64,000 nt of DNA from Gloeopeniophorella convolvens (GCA_022496205.1 WTXD01000046.1:143248-207247), one strand, 5' to 3'; numbered from the stretch's first letter, positions 47,937 through 59,249 are shown. Notes: generated from the sequence alone by a model not told the origin. Program-made: numbers and translations.

Positions 47937-49068
47937 AATATTATGAGTAATTATCATCGGTCATAATCATCAGATTCCCCGTAAGCATCAGATGCAACGA
48001 GGCCAGATTATCATTGCATATTACAGCAGCTTTTGTAGCGAACCGATTACGAAGTCTACAATGCATTTTGGGGTTTACAAGTGATTATAGAGGTTACCAT
48101 TGATTAGGGAGCTTATCAGCTATGCAAGGAACCCGTAGCAATAAATTTAACCCCCCCAGCCTCTGGGGACAACTTGCACCACCAGGGATTGAACCCAGGG
48201 TGCATGCACGTGACTCACCACAGCACCACACTAGAAACAGCATTCCAACTGCACCACTGCATCTTTACTATGTTTCCTACATGTATACTATATATATAGC
48301 AACTCAGGTGCACAAGTCTGTACATCTAGCACCTTTTTACTACAGTCTTGAGGGGATGTACTTCCAGTATTCTGGCACTGATCTCACCATTGTCATGTGA
48401 GAATGTTATGTGCTTGGATATCCCTGGTAATCCCAGGTGTAGGGTTCTGATACCCTCTATATTCTGGTACCCTGATTGCAATTCCCGGGCAACCTATGTG
48501 TAAATTGCCAATCAGTGCCAATCTGACATTGCCAGATTGCAAGATCTCGACATGATCACGATAAGATTAAGATCTGACATAATTAATTGGCAGTTAATTT
48601 CGATCATCTTACAATCTAAGATCTTATCGCTATCTTGATTATCATTGCTGGTAAGTTACATCACTAATGTCCTATTTTGCAGTTTCCCATAATCCATCAT
48701 AATTTCCCGAGGCTTTTACTAATGTGGGCGAGAGAGAAGGGTTCAGATTGGTGGAGGACGAGGCTGACGCATGGTTCATCAAACGGTCAACATGAGCGCG
48801 AGTTTGTGCATGTTGAACAATCTCGGGGTGCAGAGCACTAGGTCGGCTGCATCCCCGGCCGTCCCTTAGTTTCCGGCGTCAAAGCTCGATGTTGACTTAC
48901 ATAGCGTGATGACGTGACGCGACGCGTCTTTGACTGCGCAGAGGTTCCACTTCGAATCTGGATGCCACGACCTCCTTGCCATCAGCCTTATATTGGGATT
49001 GCACATGTTGCACTTGTGCCTTTACTACCCACCACTAAATCCACCGTTTCTGGGTGCCAGACCATAGG
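47937..49068. other. AT-rich intergenic gap with SINE-like insertion
   Basis: Clearly more AT-rich than the flanking genes between about 47,940 and 48,720. It contains short partial inverted repeats of the 'aagatcttatcg' type near 48,560-48,640 and the tRNA-like element annotated separately. No gene. The last 100 bases are the promoter of the intact S12 gene. Confidence 0.55.
48100..48280 (-). mobile_element. tRNA-derived SINE-like element
   Basis: On the minus strand a Pol III A-box-like 'tggtgcagttgg' (48256-48245) is followed 49 bases later by a B-box-like 'ggttcaatccc' (48195-48185). A T-arm can be drawn: 'ctggg' / 'cctgg' around the loop TTCAATC (48198-48182). A D-stem GCA/TGC encloses the A box (48252-48240). 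The acceptor and anticodon stems do not form, so it is not a functional tRNA. A G-run and an A/T-rich tail follow downstream (about 48155-48125). This is what a decayed SINE head looks like. Boundaries are approximate and no second copy was found in the window. Confidence 0.5.
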
Positions 49069-51104
49069 ATGAGGCTCAGGCTCGTCACCGTCATCGCGCT
49101 TTTGCGCGCTGGAAGCACCATCGCAACTGGCAGTCAGCAGCCCTTCGATGCATATGAATCTTCATCGGCTACGCAGCCTATCCTGACCCCTGAATTCGGG
49201 AAGGCCGTGCAGGAGATTATGGACGCGCACCTCATCCCTGGATTGACGCTGGCTGTTGTTCGGAAGGACGGTCTATCTGAGTTCGGTGCGTGGGGCAAGA
49301 AGTCGGAAGATGGGGCTGCAGTGACCACCGATGTACGTTGTGCACTTTGCGTCCCAAGACCCGTTCAAATGCTGACCTAGGGTGCGTCGGTCTCAGACGC
49401 TCTTCAACATAGGCTCTTGCTCGAAGGCGTTTCTGGCTGCGGCAATAGGGTTACTGATCGACGATTATGCGCACGGGCGGAATGCAACTCCTCTTCCCTC
49501 AGGCCTACCCACCCTCACTTGGAAGACAAAAGTGGCAGACATATTACCTGATGACTGGGAGCTCTCCGATCCCTGGGCAACTGAGAAGGCCAACCTGATT
49601 GATATTCTGTCCCACCAGTCCGGTTTGCCAAGGTGCGTATCGATGACTCCATTGGTACCACCAACACAAGGGCTCACATCTCTACCCAGCCATGATCTAG
49701 CCTACAAGCCAGGCAACAGCACCCTGAGCGCCACCAGAAATCTCAGGAACCTGCGCCCTTCTTATGAGCTCCGCGAGTCGTATCTTTACAACAATCAAGT
49801 CAGTTCGTGTCCATCCAGCATCACTTGTGCACCTCTCACCAACAACAGATGTACATGGTTGGCGCGCAAATCGTTACGGCGTTGTCAGGAGTCTCTTTCG
49901 TGGAATTCGTCGAAGGTCGTATCTTCAAGCCTTTGAACATGACTTCGTCCACCTATTCGGTAAATGCGGCCATCAAGTCTGGCAAGGCGAGCCAGACCTG
50001 GGACCCCACCGGGCGACTCATACCCCACTGGATTAAGGAGAACTATACAGACCTCATGGCCGGCCCTGGCGGCGTCATTTCAAACGTAGAAGAGTTGGTA
50101 CGTCTCGCCATTCAGGCGCCATATGCTGCCGGGCTAAAGCGCTGGAGCAGAGCGCCTGGGTTAAAGTCCACCTGAACGGCGGCGTCGACCCGCGCACGAA
50201 CACGACCGTCGTCCCGCCTTCCGCCTTGGAGGCCGCGACGTCCGCCCACAGCATCGCGGACTCTACCCCCCAGAGCTCAGTTTACTCGATCCGGGGCTAC
50301 GGCATGGGATGGGCCCGCTTCTCTTACGCAGGCCACGACGTAAGCGCGCCCGATCTTCCATATGTCTTCGTAGTGACGAGCGAACGCGCATGCACACAGT
50401 TCATCCAGCATACCGGCGGCGCGCCCGGCGTGTCTGCGACGATCGCCGCGGCGCTCGGGGACGGTATCGCTGTCATCGCCCTCGTGAACGCAGACTTGAA
50501 GCAGCCGGTTATGATCGATCTTAGCTTCGTCATCGCAAGGAAGTTGTTCGGGATGCCCGACGCGCTCGAGGCGCTGCCAGAACCCAACGTGCCGCATAAT
50601 CCCGAGAGCCTCCCCGCGTGGCCTGCGCCGCATCGGGTCGACATGGCGTGCGAAATGGACGCGGCCCCCGCTGCTGATCTCACTGGCACATATGACGATC
50701 TGGGATATGGGAGCCTGACGCTGTGCAGCGCCCAGAGCGAGTCGAGCGCATGTCAGAGCGTCCTGCGCGACCTCCGCAGCATCGAGGGCACGTCAGGCGT
50801 GCATAACCTCACCGCGGGCTACCTCTTCGCTGCATGGGAGTCGGTATTTACCCACCACGTCGTCTTGGTGCCGCTCGCGGAGAGGCGGTTCCTGCTGATG
50901 GCGGGCACCGTATATCCAGCTGGGTACGGGCGGAATACGACGCCGTTTGCGCACTGGCTTGGCCCGCCGGACTCCGTGGAGTTTGTCTTGCGGGACGATG
51001 GGAGCGTCAAGGGATTCGGGATTGGTGCAGTGGGCGAGCGTGGCGGGTATGGGTCGGTGGAGGATGACGCGGAGGTATGGTTCGTTAAACGTGATAAGAA
51101 TTGA
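49069..51104 (+). CDS. S12-family (class C beta-lactamase / DD-peptidase-like) serine hydrolase
   Basis: Six exons (49069-49332, 49397-49632, 49690-49798, 49849-50097, 50151-50339, 50400-51104) give 583 residues, starting with a probable signal sequence. Fold blocks are 'LTPEFGKAVQEIMDAHLIPGLTLAVV', the SxxK motif in 'NIGSCSKAFLAAAIG', 'LIDILSHQSGLPR', the YxN motif in 'ESYLYNNQ', 'GVSFVEFVEGRIFKPLNMTSSTY' and the third motif 'HTGGAPG'. A C-terminal lipocalin-like extension follows. All three catalytic motifs are present. In fungi such proteins are esterase or peptidase-like, with uncertain substrates; antibiotic resistance should not be assumed. Confidence 0.9.
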
Positions 51105-51720
51105 AGCGCTAAATGTAGGTCGGACACCTCGAATCTCTGTTAATTCTATAAACATGTACCACACTCGATACTGCTTGTGCAATAACAGACACAGTGCTTT
51201 CCATTGAGGATACAAGCTATCCTGGGTAACACAGACAAGATCGGACGTACAACAGAACATTCGCTTCGACTACACTACAACACATCTCTCTCCGCCTCGG
51301 AGGAATCGCGCATCCCTGGTTTTTGGAGGGACGTCGGCAGCTGGATATAACCAGCGAAACTCGAGTGTCGAGCCCTCTCTGATATACATGTCGGCGCGAA
51401 GCTGATGAAGGAAAAGGACGTTAGGCTCGGGAGGCCGAGGTCGGGGAACAGAGGAAGACACACCTAAGCTCATGATCATGCTTTGTGTCAATGGCACCTC
51501 CGTGGAGTAAGAACGCACGCGCGCATCCACGCACAAGTCTTCCCCGGCGGACGGACTCCCTTCTGGCCGACCGCAAAACACCTCTCCCACCCACAAACCC
51601 AACCGCATCCACCACCTGCACCACCCACCGATGCGCCAACGCACCCCCCTCCACCTCGCCCGGCGTACCCCTACCGTTGCCGTCCCCGGGCGAGGCTCCA
51701 TTTCGGAGCCCGCAAAACCG
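51105..51720. other. Intergenic between converging genes; no gene seen
   Basis: 3' flanks of the S12 gene and eRF1. Short frames only. Confidence 0.4.
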
Positions 51721-53314
51721 TCAGATGTCCTCGTCATCGGAGAAGAACTCGTCTTCGTCCTCGTCAGTCGGGCCGAGGTTCGTGAAGTCGACCTTGTAGC
51801 GCAGCAGGCCGCCGATGCCGCCGAAGCCCTTGACGAACTGTGCGCCCTCCTGCGAGCGATTCGTCACGAACTCGAGGTTGGCGCCGAACTCCTTGTACTT
51901 CTCCGCGAACCATTCGAGCAAGGGCTGCGGCTCCTGCGCCTGTTCCATCTCGAGGCCAGTCGATTTGTCTAAGAACTTCTCGCGGTCCTTTTCTTGCTCT
52001 TTGCTAACGTGGACAAGAACCTCCTCTGTGCAGAGCTGAGCCCAGGCATGCCGTAGATGAGTTTGAGATTCTTACCGTTAGCTGCGTTGCGAAGGACATA
52101 ACGAGTGATGTCCAAGTTCTCCCAGACGATCAAAGTCTCGACAGCACCAAGCTCAAGCGCCTTGAGCGTGTCGTCGATACCGAAGCAATACTTGCCAGAA
52201 TCCTGGCTGATCTCATCGAAGTACTTCTGGATCAACCTCTTTTCCTGGACGAATTTGACGTTGGCAAGGGACTCCGCAGCCAACTCAATGGCCTGCATAG
52301 CGTGACGTTACATTTAGAAACGGAGAACGGGCTCACAAGTGCACATACCTGGTTAAAGCCATTCTCACCGCCGTAACTGACGTCAACAACCTTGATGACC
52401 TTCGCAACGAGACGTGGGTCAAACATGTCACTCTGACTGAGCTCAGTCTTGAAGTCCGCGCTACCAGCGAGGACGAGACCGGTGACGTTGACTTTGTCGT
52501 TGGTAATGAAGTGCTGCACCGCGAGCTCAGCGACCTTGCGCACGTAGTTGTGGCGCTTCTCGTCACGCAGACGTGAGAAACGGAGCGCGGATTGTCCACC
52601 ACGTCCGTGCTTCTTCGGCAGATCGACGGTGAATTTGTGAATAACCTCGCGCGTGTTCCCGGCAAGCGTGCCAAACAAAGTGCCGTTACCGTCCATGACG
52701 ATGAAGCCGAAGCGGGAATCCGACTCGAGCAGCTCGGAGAGCGCCTCGGTGTGGAACTTGTTGTCGCAAAGGTAGAGCGATCTGCGTGCGCTCCTTCAAA
52801 ATTCCGCTAGAGGCTGCACGAGCGGGACACTCACGTGTTGATTGGTTTGTGGGGCTCGAAATCGAACGAGACCTTCTTTTCCTTGCCTTCGTCGGTCAAG
52901 ATCGTACCCACGAACAACACGAGGCCGTTTGGCGGCACACGATTGTACAACTTGAGGCGCTGTTGGGTACTGGTGATCGCAGCAAGTACGGAGAGCCGAT
53001 TGACGCGGGACTTGATGTTAGACGCAGTTCCGTATTCCTGCGTCAACATGGCGGACGCGCGTGAAATTTGATCCTAGGGAGGACAAAGCACAGTGAGACT
53101 GCAGCCCTTTTCTGGCAATCAGACGGAACGGGCGCACCTTCGGGGGAATGATGAGACTGATCATGGAAGTGCCCGCCCTGAAAGGCACTTAGGTGAGCAT
53201 CGCAATACTCTACGACCAAGTGTGAGCCGCGCACCCCCGGGCAGAGTCAAGGCTCTTGATGAGCTTCTTGACCTTCCACATCTGAATATTCTGCTCTGCC
53301 TGGTCTTGACTCAT
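51721..53314 (-). CDS. SUP45: Eukaryotic peptide chain release factor 1 (eRF1)
   Basis: Six exons (53314-53235, 53177-53138, 53073-52835, 52781-52349, 52292-52076, 52025-51721) give exactly 437 residues, the canonical length. Domain 1 has '[15 protein letters not shown]' (NIKS stop-codon recognition) and '[10 protein letters not shown]' (YxCxxxF). Domain 2 has '[13 protein letters not shown]', the GGQ motif that triggers peptidyl-tRNA hydrolysis. Domain 3 ends with '[15 protein letters not shown]' and an acidic tail '[13 protein letters not shown]', as in other fungi. Every splice is in phase. Head to head with POP7, 244 bp apart. Confidence 0.97.
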
Positions 53315-53557
53315 TTTTCGTAAAGGTAGGTGTCCCCTTGTGCGACTGAGCAAGAGAAAGCGGATGAGAGTCGCCGCGGCGCTGACTGGGGAGATGGAGG
53401 ATCAGATTATAGCGCTGTCGCCCTTCCGACTACACCAACTCTCCCGCCCTGCAAAACTTCCCCGGCCCGCCCCTCCGGAATTAGGGCAGGTCGCATCAGC
53501 GTCTCGTGACTGACACGACCGTGTCGGGTCCGTCGACTCACGGACCATGGTCAGTCA
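53315..53557. promoter_or_regulatory. Bidirectional promoter, eRF1 and POP7
   Basis: 243 bases between divergent start codons at 53314 (minus) and 53558 (plus). GC-rich, with no clear TATA. Confidence 0.5.
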
Positions 53558-54374
53558 ATGAGGAAACGCAAGGCAGACAACTCCAACCACGGGCCCGGCC
53601 AGAAAAGACACAAGCAGAATGCGCCTGTAGCTGCGGCAACAACACCCACTGCACCAATGGCAAGCGTACAGACCTCGCCAGCCACCCAAGTCCCCGCCAA
53701 GGACGCGCCGCCTGCAACAGTTCCACATGACACCCAGCCCGACGAGAAAGGCAAGGAGAAGGCATCCGGGCCATCGAGAACGCCTGCGCAGCCCAAGCAC
53801 CGATTGAATAAGCTTGTCCCGCCACGGCCGTTCCCCACTGTCCCCGCTGGTGTCTCTGCCACAGGTCCGCGGTCTGCACACCACGAAGGGAAGAACTTCA
53901 TCACCATCACGCGCAAAACAAAGCTAGGCGCGTATCTTAGGCGATGCAAGGACCTCGTATTGAAGGATGGGTGCGTCGCGCACCCTCCCTCGTACGCTTG
54001 ACATCGCTGACGCACTTTGCAGATATAAGTCTCTGCATCTGTCTGCCCTGGGCGCGGCCATTCCGCACTTGTCCACGTTAGCTGTATCTATTCCAGAAGT
54101 CCTTCCATTTTCTGCAAGCGAGATACGCACGAAAATCCTCACTGGAACTGTGGACGTGCAAGACGAGATCATCCCTGACGACGAGGACGAGGACATATCG
54201 TATCGCTCAAGAGCCAAGTCGAGCCTCAGCGTAGTCATCACGATCGGTGACGGTATAGACGAGTCGGTGGCAGGCGGCAGCAAATGGGGTCCTCGAGGCA
54301 AGCGGCGGAAGCGTACCGCCAGCGCTATGGAGGAAGGCGGAGATGACGCCCAGAGCGACGGGGATGACTTGTGA
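53558..54374 (+). CDS. POP7: RNase P/MRP subunit POP7 (Rpp20), Alba-fold
   Basis: Two exons (53558-53970 and 54023-54374) give 254 residues. A 115-residue basic, low-complexity N-terminus (MRKRKADNSNHG...) precedes the Alba domain: 'GKNFITITRKTKLGAYLRRCKDL', 'KSLHLSALGAAIPHLSTLAVSIPEVL', then 'SSLSVVITIG'. A Lys/Arg and acidic tail closes the protein. POP7 pairs with POP6 to bind the P3 domain of RNase P and RNase MRP RNA in the nucleolus. The long N-terminal extension is unusual compared with yeast and may be a species-group feature. Confidence 0.85.
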
Positions 54375-55196
54375 AGCATGACGTATGATCCCGTGAGTAG
54401 AAAACTTGCTGGGATACTGACCCGCGGTATTCTGGTGAGCACAAGGGCCGCGCGTACTAATCGTATCCCGTTGATTATGAAGACTGACATGCACCTCAGA
54501 TACTCTGACTGATGCTTTGTTGCGTTTCGAAGCCACTCTTGTCATACGCTTTCAAACCATGTACCAGGCGCCGACACTGACGCGGGACGTCTTTTGCTCG
54601 AGCACCTGGAGCGGCCAAGACATTGTTATTGGAGATTGATCCATCAACTTTCCTCTGAGGTTGCATTTTGCGCTTCATCGCCTCTGCTTGGGCACGCACT
54701 GAGAGTGTGGGTGCCATATACGGATCGCCGCATTGAACACATCTGGGGCCGGTGGGAGAGTAGATCCGTGTGAGATCTAAAGTGACGATTGCAGGAGAGC
54801 CGTGGCCACACGACAAGGCTTGCCCACGAGAGCTTGAACGCGAGGGGCGCGAGACCGAGAGCCCAAACTGCGGTCCGCACGACCCGGATGGCGTTAACGC
54901 CTTCTCTTAAAACCGAACGACCCCTGCCAACGGCCCAACTATCGGAGCAGACAGGAGCAGACCTTATAATCAAACAGATCGACTATCATCTGTGATTACT
55001 AAGGTCTGCACATGGAGACTACAGATTCGCATCGATCGCGTGCGCTGAGTGAGAGCTTTCTCCTTTCACTTGACTAGGGCGAGTGTCACGTTCGCGGCTT
55101 CTCACTGTATATAAAGCCTCCACAGGAGAAAGGATCTTCCTTGCCGCTCCCATCAAGTACCGCCTCGGCTGTCCTACGCCCACAGACTGAATAAAC
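54375..55196. other. Intergenic; no gene recognised
   Basis: About 820 bases. A TATA-like 'gtatataaag' at 55107-55116 lies some 85 bases upstream of the MIF start. Otherwise nothing. Confidence 0.5.
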
Positions 55197-55819
55197 ATGC
55201 CCTCTCTCATTCTTCAAACGAACGTTAAGGCAAGCGATCATGATTGCACTACAGATCGCATTTTCTCACTCTCGCGTAGGTCCCCGATCCGAAGGCGTTC
55301 GTCTTGAGATTCTCTAAGGTATAACCTACCGAATATATTGACGCGCATTGCCATCTGAGTGCGCCATATAGTTATCTGCAGAGCTCCTCGAAAAACCCGA
55401 GAAATATATCTCGATCTCGCTCCAGTACAACGAGTTCCTCACTTTTGGAGGGACGTTCGATCCCGCCTTCCTCCTCTCCATTGTACGTTCTCTCATCCCC
55501 TCGCTCGTGAACACGTGTTGACGTTCTGCTAGGTGAGCTTGGACAACATCACTCCGCAGAAGAACGAGGCGTACAGCAAGTCTCTATTCGAGTTTTTCGA
55601 GAAAGAATTGGGAGTCCCGGGAGATAGGGCATATATGTAAGCATGGATATGTCCTTTGATCGTCATCGCAAGTTCATTTTGAGCGGCACTGTTTAGAACG
55701 TTCCAGGACCCCGGAAGGGCTTTCATTGGGTAAGGCTTGGTGACGTTGACACGGCTACACACATTGACGAGTTTTGCAGCCACGAGGGAACGACGTTCGA
55801 AACCATCTTCGGCAAGTAA
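55197..55819 (+). CDS. MIF-type tautomerase
   Basis: Six small exons (55197-55229, 55280-55318, 55372-55482, 55533-55636, 55697-55729, 55780-55819) give 119 residues, the usual size for macrophage-migration-inhibitory-factor homologues. The second residue is Pro ('MPSLILQTNV'), the catalytic base after Met removal in this superfamily. Further blocks are 'KPEKYISISLQYNEFLTFGGTFDPAFLLSI', 'NKNEAYSK'-like 'QKNEAYSKSLFEFF' and 'RAYITFQDPGRAFIGHEGTTF', matching the trimeric MIF fold. The first intron has a GC donor (AAG|GCAAGC) and ends GCGTAG. Its role in fungi is unknown. I see no signal peptide. Confidence 0.88.
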
Positions 55820-56396
55820 GCGGAGGTCGGGCGAAGCTGCAAGATTGTGTGTACGACTACATATCTCATGTACGCTGCGTGATTGTTTGCATCATACATG
55901 ATGCATGAACGTGCATACTGTTGTGGTGGCTCGACGCATGTGATACAAGCGCTCGATTTGAGGCGACGTATCCCAAGTAGGGACCGAAGTCCAATGTTCG
56001 GGACAACCATCTCCCACATTCGCCAAGTAGAGTGGCGGCTGTTAGATCTCTAGGCTGCCGACTCCCCACAGTCCGCTGGCCTCCCTGATATGAGGAATAG
56101 TCGTAGATGCAGGCTCACGTGATAATGGTGCTGCGAGAGCTGCGAGGCACTTGCTGTTAAGTTGCGCAACGAGCGAGGTCGCGGCGGGGGAGGAGAGCGG
56201 AGCGGAGCTGTCAGTCAGTGGCAGTGCACGGCTGTATGATTACGTAATAAACGCATACGCGTGTCGACGCGGCAACGGCAGAACTAGGAGCCCCAGCTCG
56301 CTCCCTAAAAGCATCACCCCGCTTTGCACTACACTACGACCACCCGTTGACCCAGCCCCCATCTGCGTCGTGTTTGCTATCAGGCGCTAGCCCACG
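55820..56396. other. Intergenic; no gene seen
   Basis: 3' flank of the MIF gene and promoter of the 489-residue gene. Confidence 0.4.
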
Positions 56397-57866
56397 ATGC
56401 AAATGGCATCGTCGGGGAACCTGACCGCCCTGGCGCGGCAGGCGTTCCGCGCTGTGCACAACCCCCCTAACATATCGACCACCTCCCGTGGTCTCCACAC
56501 CCAGCCAGCCTTCGTACCTCGCTCGACTCTCCAGCCAACATCCTTTACCTCGCGCGCGCTTCACAGGACCAAGAACTTGCTCAATGCCTTCGTCGGTCAC
56601 CTCACTACCCCGGGCACGATGCATGTGCCAGGGGCGACATCGCGCACCGTGCACTCTGCGGCGCACCGGATCCCCACCATCGAGAATAACTTGTCACTGC
56701 ATGTACGCCACGCCCTCTCTCGACCTATGGGCGCCCCGCGCCTCCCGCGCCCGCCCGCTGTGCCGCGTGGCATCGCTCAAGTCGGTCTCGGAACCGCGCG
56801 GAACTTCACCACCGGACGCCCCATCTTCCAAAGCATCGCCGACAACATTTACAACGTCCCTGTGGCGGCCCGTGCATTCGTCGAGGCCGATTGGGACACG
56901 CGCACGAAGCAGCAGCCCGTCCCCGCGCTCAAGGTGCGCAAGGAGCCCTCGAAGCAGTCCAAGCGCGCCGGCCCGGCCCCCGTCTGCACCAAGATCTCGT
57001 TCCATCCCGCTGCCTCTGCCACCACAGCTGCGCCCGCCGCGCCGGCCGAGTACGACGACTACTTCGCTCTGCCGTGCGTCCCGGACGTGTCAGCCACTCT
57101 CCTCGTGCCCCTCGCGCCAACGCCGACCGCGCGTGCCCCGCTCCCACTCACACCATCCTACGCACAGGAGCAGCACCCGCTCCTACCCTTCGCGGAGCTC
57201 TCCGCACTGCATATTGACCATACGCGGCATTCCGCGCGTGTGCGCGCACTCTTCGAACAACTTGACGCGGCGCAGGTATGGGACCACGGCGCCACTTGCG
57301 ACGCGCTCGGCGGCGCACGCGGTGCAGGTGTCCTGCGCGTGCACTTTGCCGGGTGGTCCGCGCACGCGGTGCGTGGTGTCCTGGGTGAGGCAGCGACGGG
57401 GTGGTGCGTGCTCGAGGAGCAACGCGCAGACGACGGTTTCGCGAGCGAGGCGGGCGACGACTTCCTGTCGGAGCTCGGCTCGGGCCCGGACGAGAGCGGC
57501 CTGGGTGCGCTCGACCTCGGCGCGCCGCTCGACCCGGCGTACTCGTTCGTGCTCCCGACGCTCGACTTCTCCGCCTCGTCCGGCTTCGTAGATGCTGGCT
57601 CGCCGGACGCGCGCACGCCGCCGTCGGAGCGCGAGCTCGCGTCGCATGTCTCGCTGAGCGACTCTGATATGTTCTCGGATGGCGGGTATGCGAGCGACGG
57701 CATCAGCAGCGATGGGTCGGGTTTCCGCAGCTGGCTCGAGCCGCCCGACGCGCTGTATGCGTCCGCAGCTGGGTCGCGCACGTCGACGCCCAGCTGGGCG
57801 GGTCTGAGCTTCAGCTCGGCGTTTTCGCAACGCATGGCGGAGAGCCCACACGCAGAGCTGTTCTGA
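56397..57866 (+). CDS. Unknown 489-residue protein, single exon
   Basis: Uninterrupted frame. The first 180 residues are Arg/Ser/His-rich with few acids ('RQAFRAVHNPPNISTTSRGLH', 'RTVHSAAHRIPTI'), as in mitochondrial presequences. A block 'RNFTTGRPIFQSIADNIYNVPVAARAFVEADWD' follows. The middle has 'YDDYFALPCVPDVSATLLVPL' and a possible folded domain 'GAGVLRVHFAGWSAHAVRGVLGEAATGWCVLEE'. The tail is Ser/Asp-rich and ends 'SPHAELF'. I do not recognise the family. The last ~230 bases and the 3' flank are repeated, in damaged form, at 60995-61320. Confidence 0.7.
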   Translation: MQMASSGNLTALARQAFRAVHNPPNISTTSRGLHTQPAFVPRSTLQPTSFTSRALHRTKNLLNAFVGHLTTPGTMHVPGATSRTVHSAAHRIPTIENNLSLHVRHALSRPMGAPRLPRPPAVPRGIAQVGLGTARNFTTGRPIFQSIADNIYNVPVAARAFVEADWDTRTKQQPVPALKVRKEPSKQSKRAGPAPVCTKISFHPAASATTAAPAAPAEYDDYFALPCVPDVSATLLVPLAPTPTARAPLPLTPSYAQEQHPLLPFAELSALHIDHTRHSARVRALFEQLDAAQVWDHGATCDALGGARGAGVLRVHFAGWSAHAVRGVLGEAATGWCVLEEQRADDGFASEAGDDFLSELGSGPDESGLGALDLGAPLDPAYSFVLPTLDFSASSGFVDAGSPDARTPPSERELASHVSLSDSDMFSDGGYASDGISSDGSGFRSWLEPPDALYASAAGSRTSTPSWAGLSFSSAFSQRMAESPHAELF

Positions 57867-58235
57867 GTCGGGTGCATCGTTCTTGCCCGTTCGTATCCTG
57901 TTTACCTGCGATCGTCTTGTTACGTTTCCCCTTCCCAAATTTCGGATGCCTCGTCCCCTGATCCTCGCTCGTTGATCCATGTCTGTGTTGTAGTACATAT
58001 TCCTTTGCGCTCGTTATCCAATGTGAAGCACCGCGTGTCCTAGTTCATTGTGTTTATTCAACCAATGGATGTTCGACAAGTACCGATTGCGGGTGTGACT
58101 TCCTTGTCCCACCACCTCGCACGGCTATCTATCGTCGATCATGTATTCGTACATCAGACGTCCCGAAGATAGCGCAAACATTACACTGGCATTGGGGAGT
58201 GGGTAATCGTGGACATATCTGACTATTTCAGGGGA

Positions 58236-59249
58236 TCACGTGCTCTCGGTGGCGAAGATCCAGGTCCGGAAGTTTCCCAGCGGGTGCTCGTATTGCTGGC
58301 CTTCGGCTGAGCCCTTGAGAGCAAACCCGCGCGCTTGGTAGTACGGCACCTGTGCGCAGCACCCACGCGGTCAGCACTGGGCGCGCTCCAAGGGCACGGA
58401 CTCACATTGTTCGAGTCCTGCGTCTCCAGGCAGAGCGGCACGCCGTCTGCCTGTGCCTGTCGTCTGGAGTATGAACACGCGTAGGGAGAGGGGACACAAG
58501 CGGGAGCACGCACGAGAGGCCTGATGTGCTCGATGAGCGCGCGCCCGATGCCATGTCGTTGGAACCGCTCGCGCACGCCGAGGACCTGCAGGTGCCAGGA
58601 GGCAAGCTTGGTGCCCTCGCCGAGCGCCTCGGTGCACTGCGCGTCGTATTTGGGTAAGAACTAGCGAACCGACTCAGCGTCCCCGAATCCTACGAGGCCA
58701 GGCAGAAGGACCATGCGTACATATTCGAGGAACCACTTGCGCTGCGCCTCGTCGAGTTCGGCGAGCAGCTCTTTAAAGCCGCCTTCGCCCTGCTCGGGCC
58801 TAGCGCAGGAACAGCGTGAGTTGGCGGCCGGGTGGGCGCGCACGCCGGATGGAGCGAGTACGCAACACACGTACGTGGCAAGGAAGGCGGTCCTGGGAGG
58901 GAACCATGCTGCCCCACCGGCAAGGACTTCGTCGTAGGTCGCGACGTACAGCTGCCCGCCGCGGATAGCAGCGAGCCAGGCTGAGTGATGCATACGCCTG
59001 TAGATGTCGGGCTTGCCGTCGCTCGCGATGCGGAAGAAGACGTCTGAGGTGTCCGTCGATGAGACGGTGTACTGTGTTCCATGACGCACACGCACCGTTC
59101 TTGAAGCTGTCGGCAAAGATGTCGGTGATCTCCTCCTTCTCTCTCTCTGCCGTCTGGTTTGACGCTCCGTGATGGTGACTGTGACAGCAGCACGCACCGG
59201 TGAGGGAGTCTTCAAACACGCGGCGAATCTGGATCTTCGAGTCAGTCAT
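58236..59249 (-). CDS. GNAT-family N-acetyltransferase
   Basis: Seven exons (59249-59198, 59146-59096, 59043-58869, 58799-58694, 58660-58514, 58456-58406, 58349-58236) give 231 residues. Typical GNAT features: an N-terminal helix pair ('IQIRRVFEDSLT', 'EITDIFADSF'), 'AAIRGGQLYVATYD', a central 'ELDEAQRKWFLEYV', then the acetyl-CoA pyrophosphate loop 'RERFQRHGIGRALIEHI' and 'LETQDSNNVPYYQARGF'. The substrate is unknown. It is the only fully in-phase copy of at least four GNAT segments in the 58-64 kb array. Confidence 0.8.

Noticed and set aside
49069..51104. Bacterial antibiotic-resistance gene acquired by transfer
   Set aside because: Six exons with fungal introns and a fungal-type C-terminal extension; the S12 fold is widespread in fungi with other roles.
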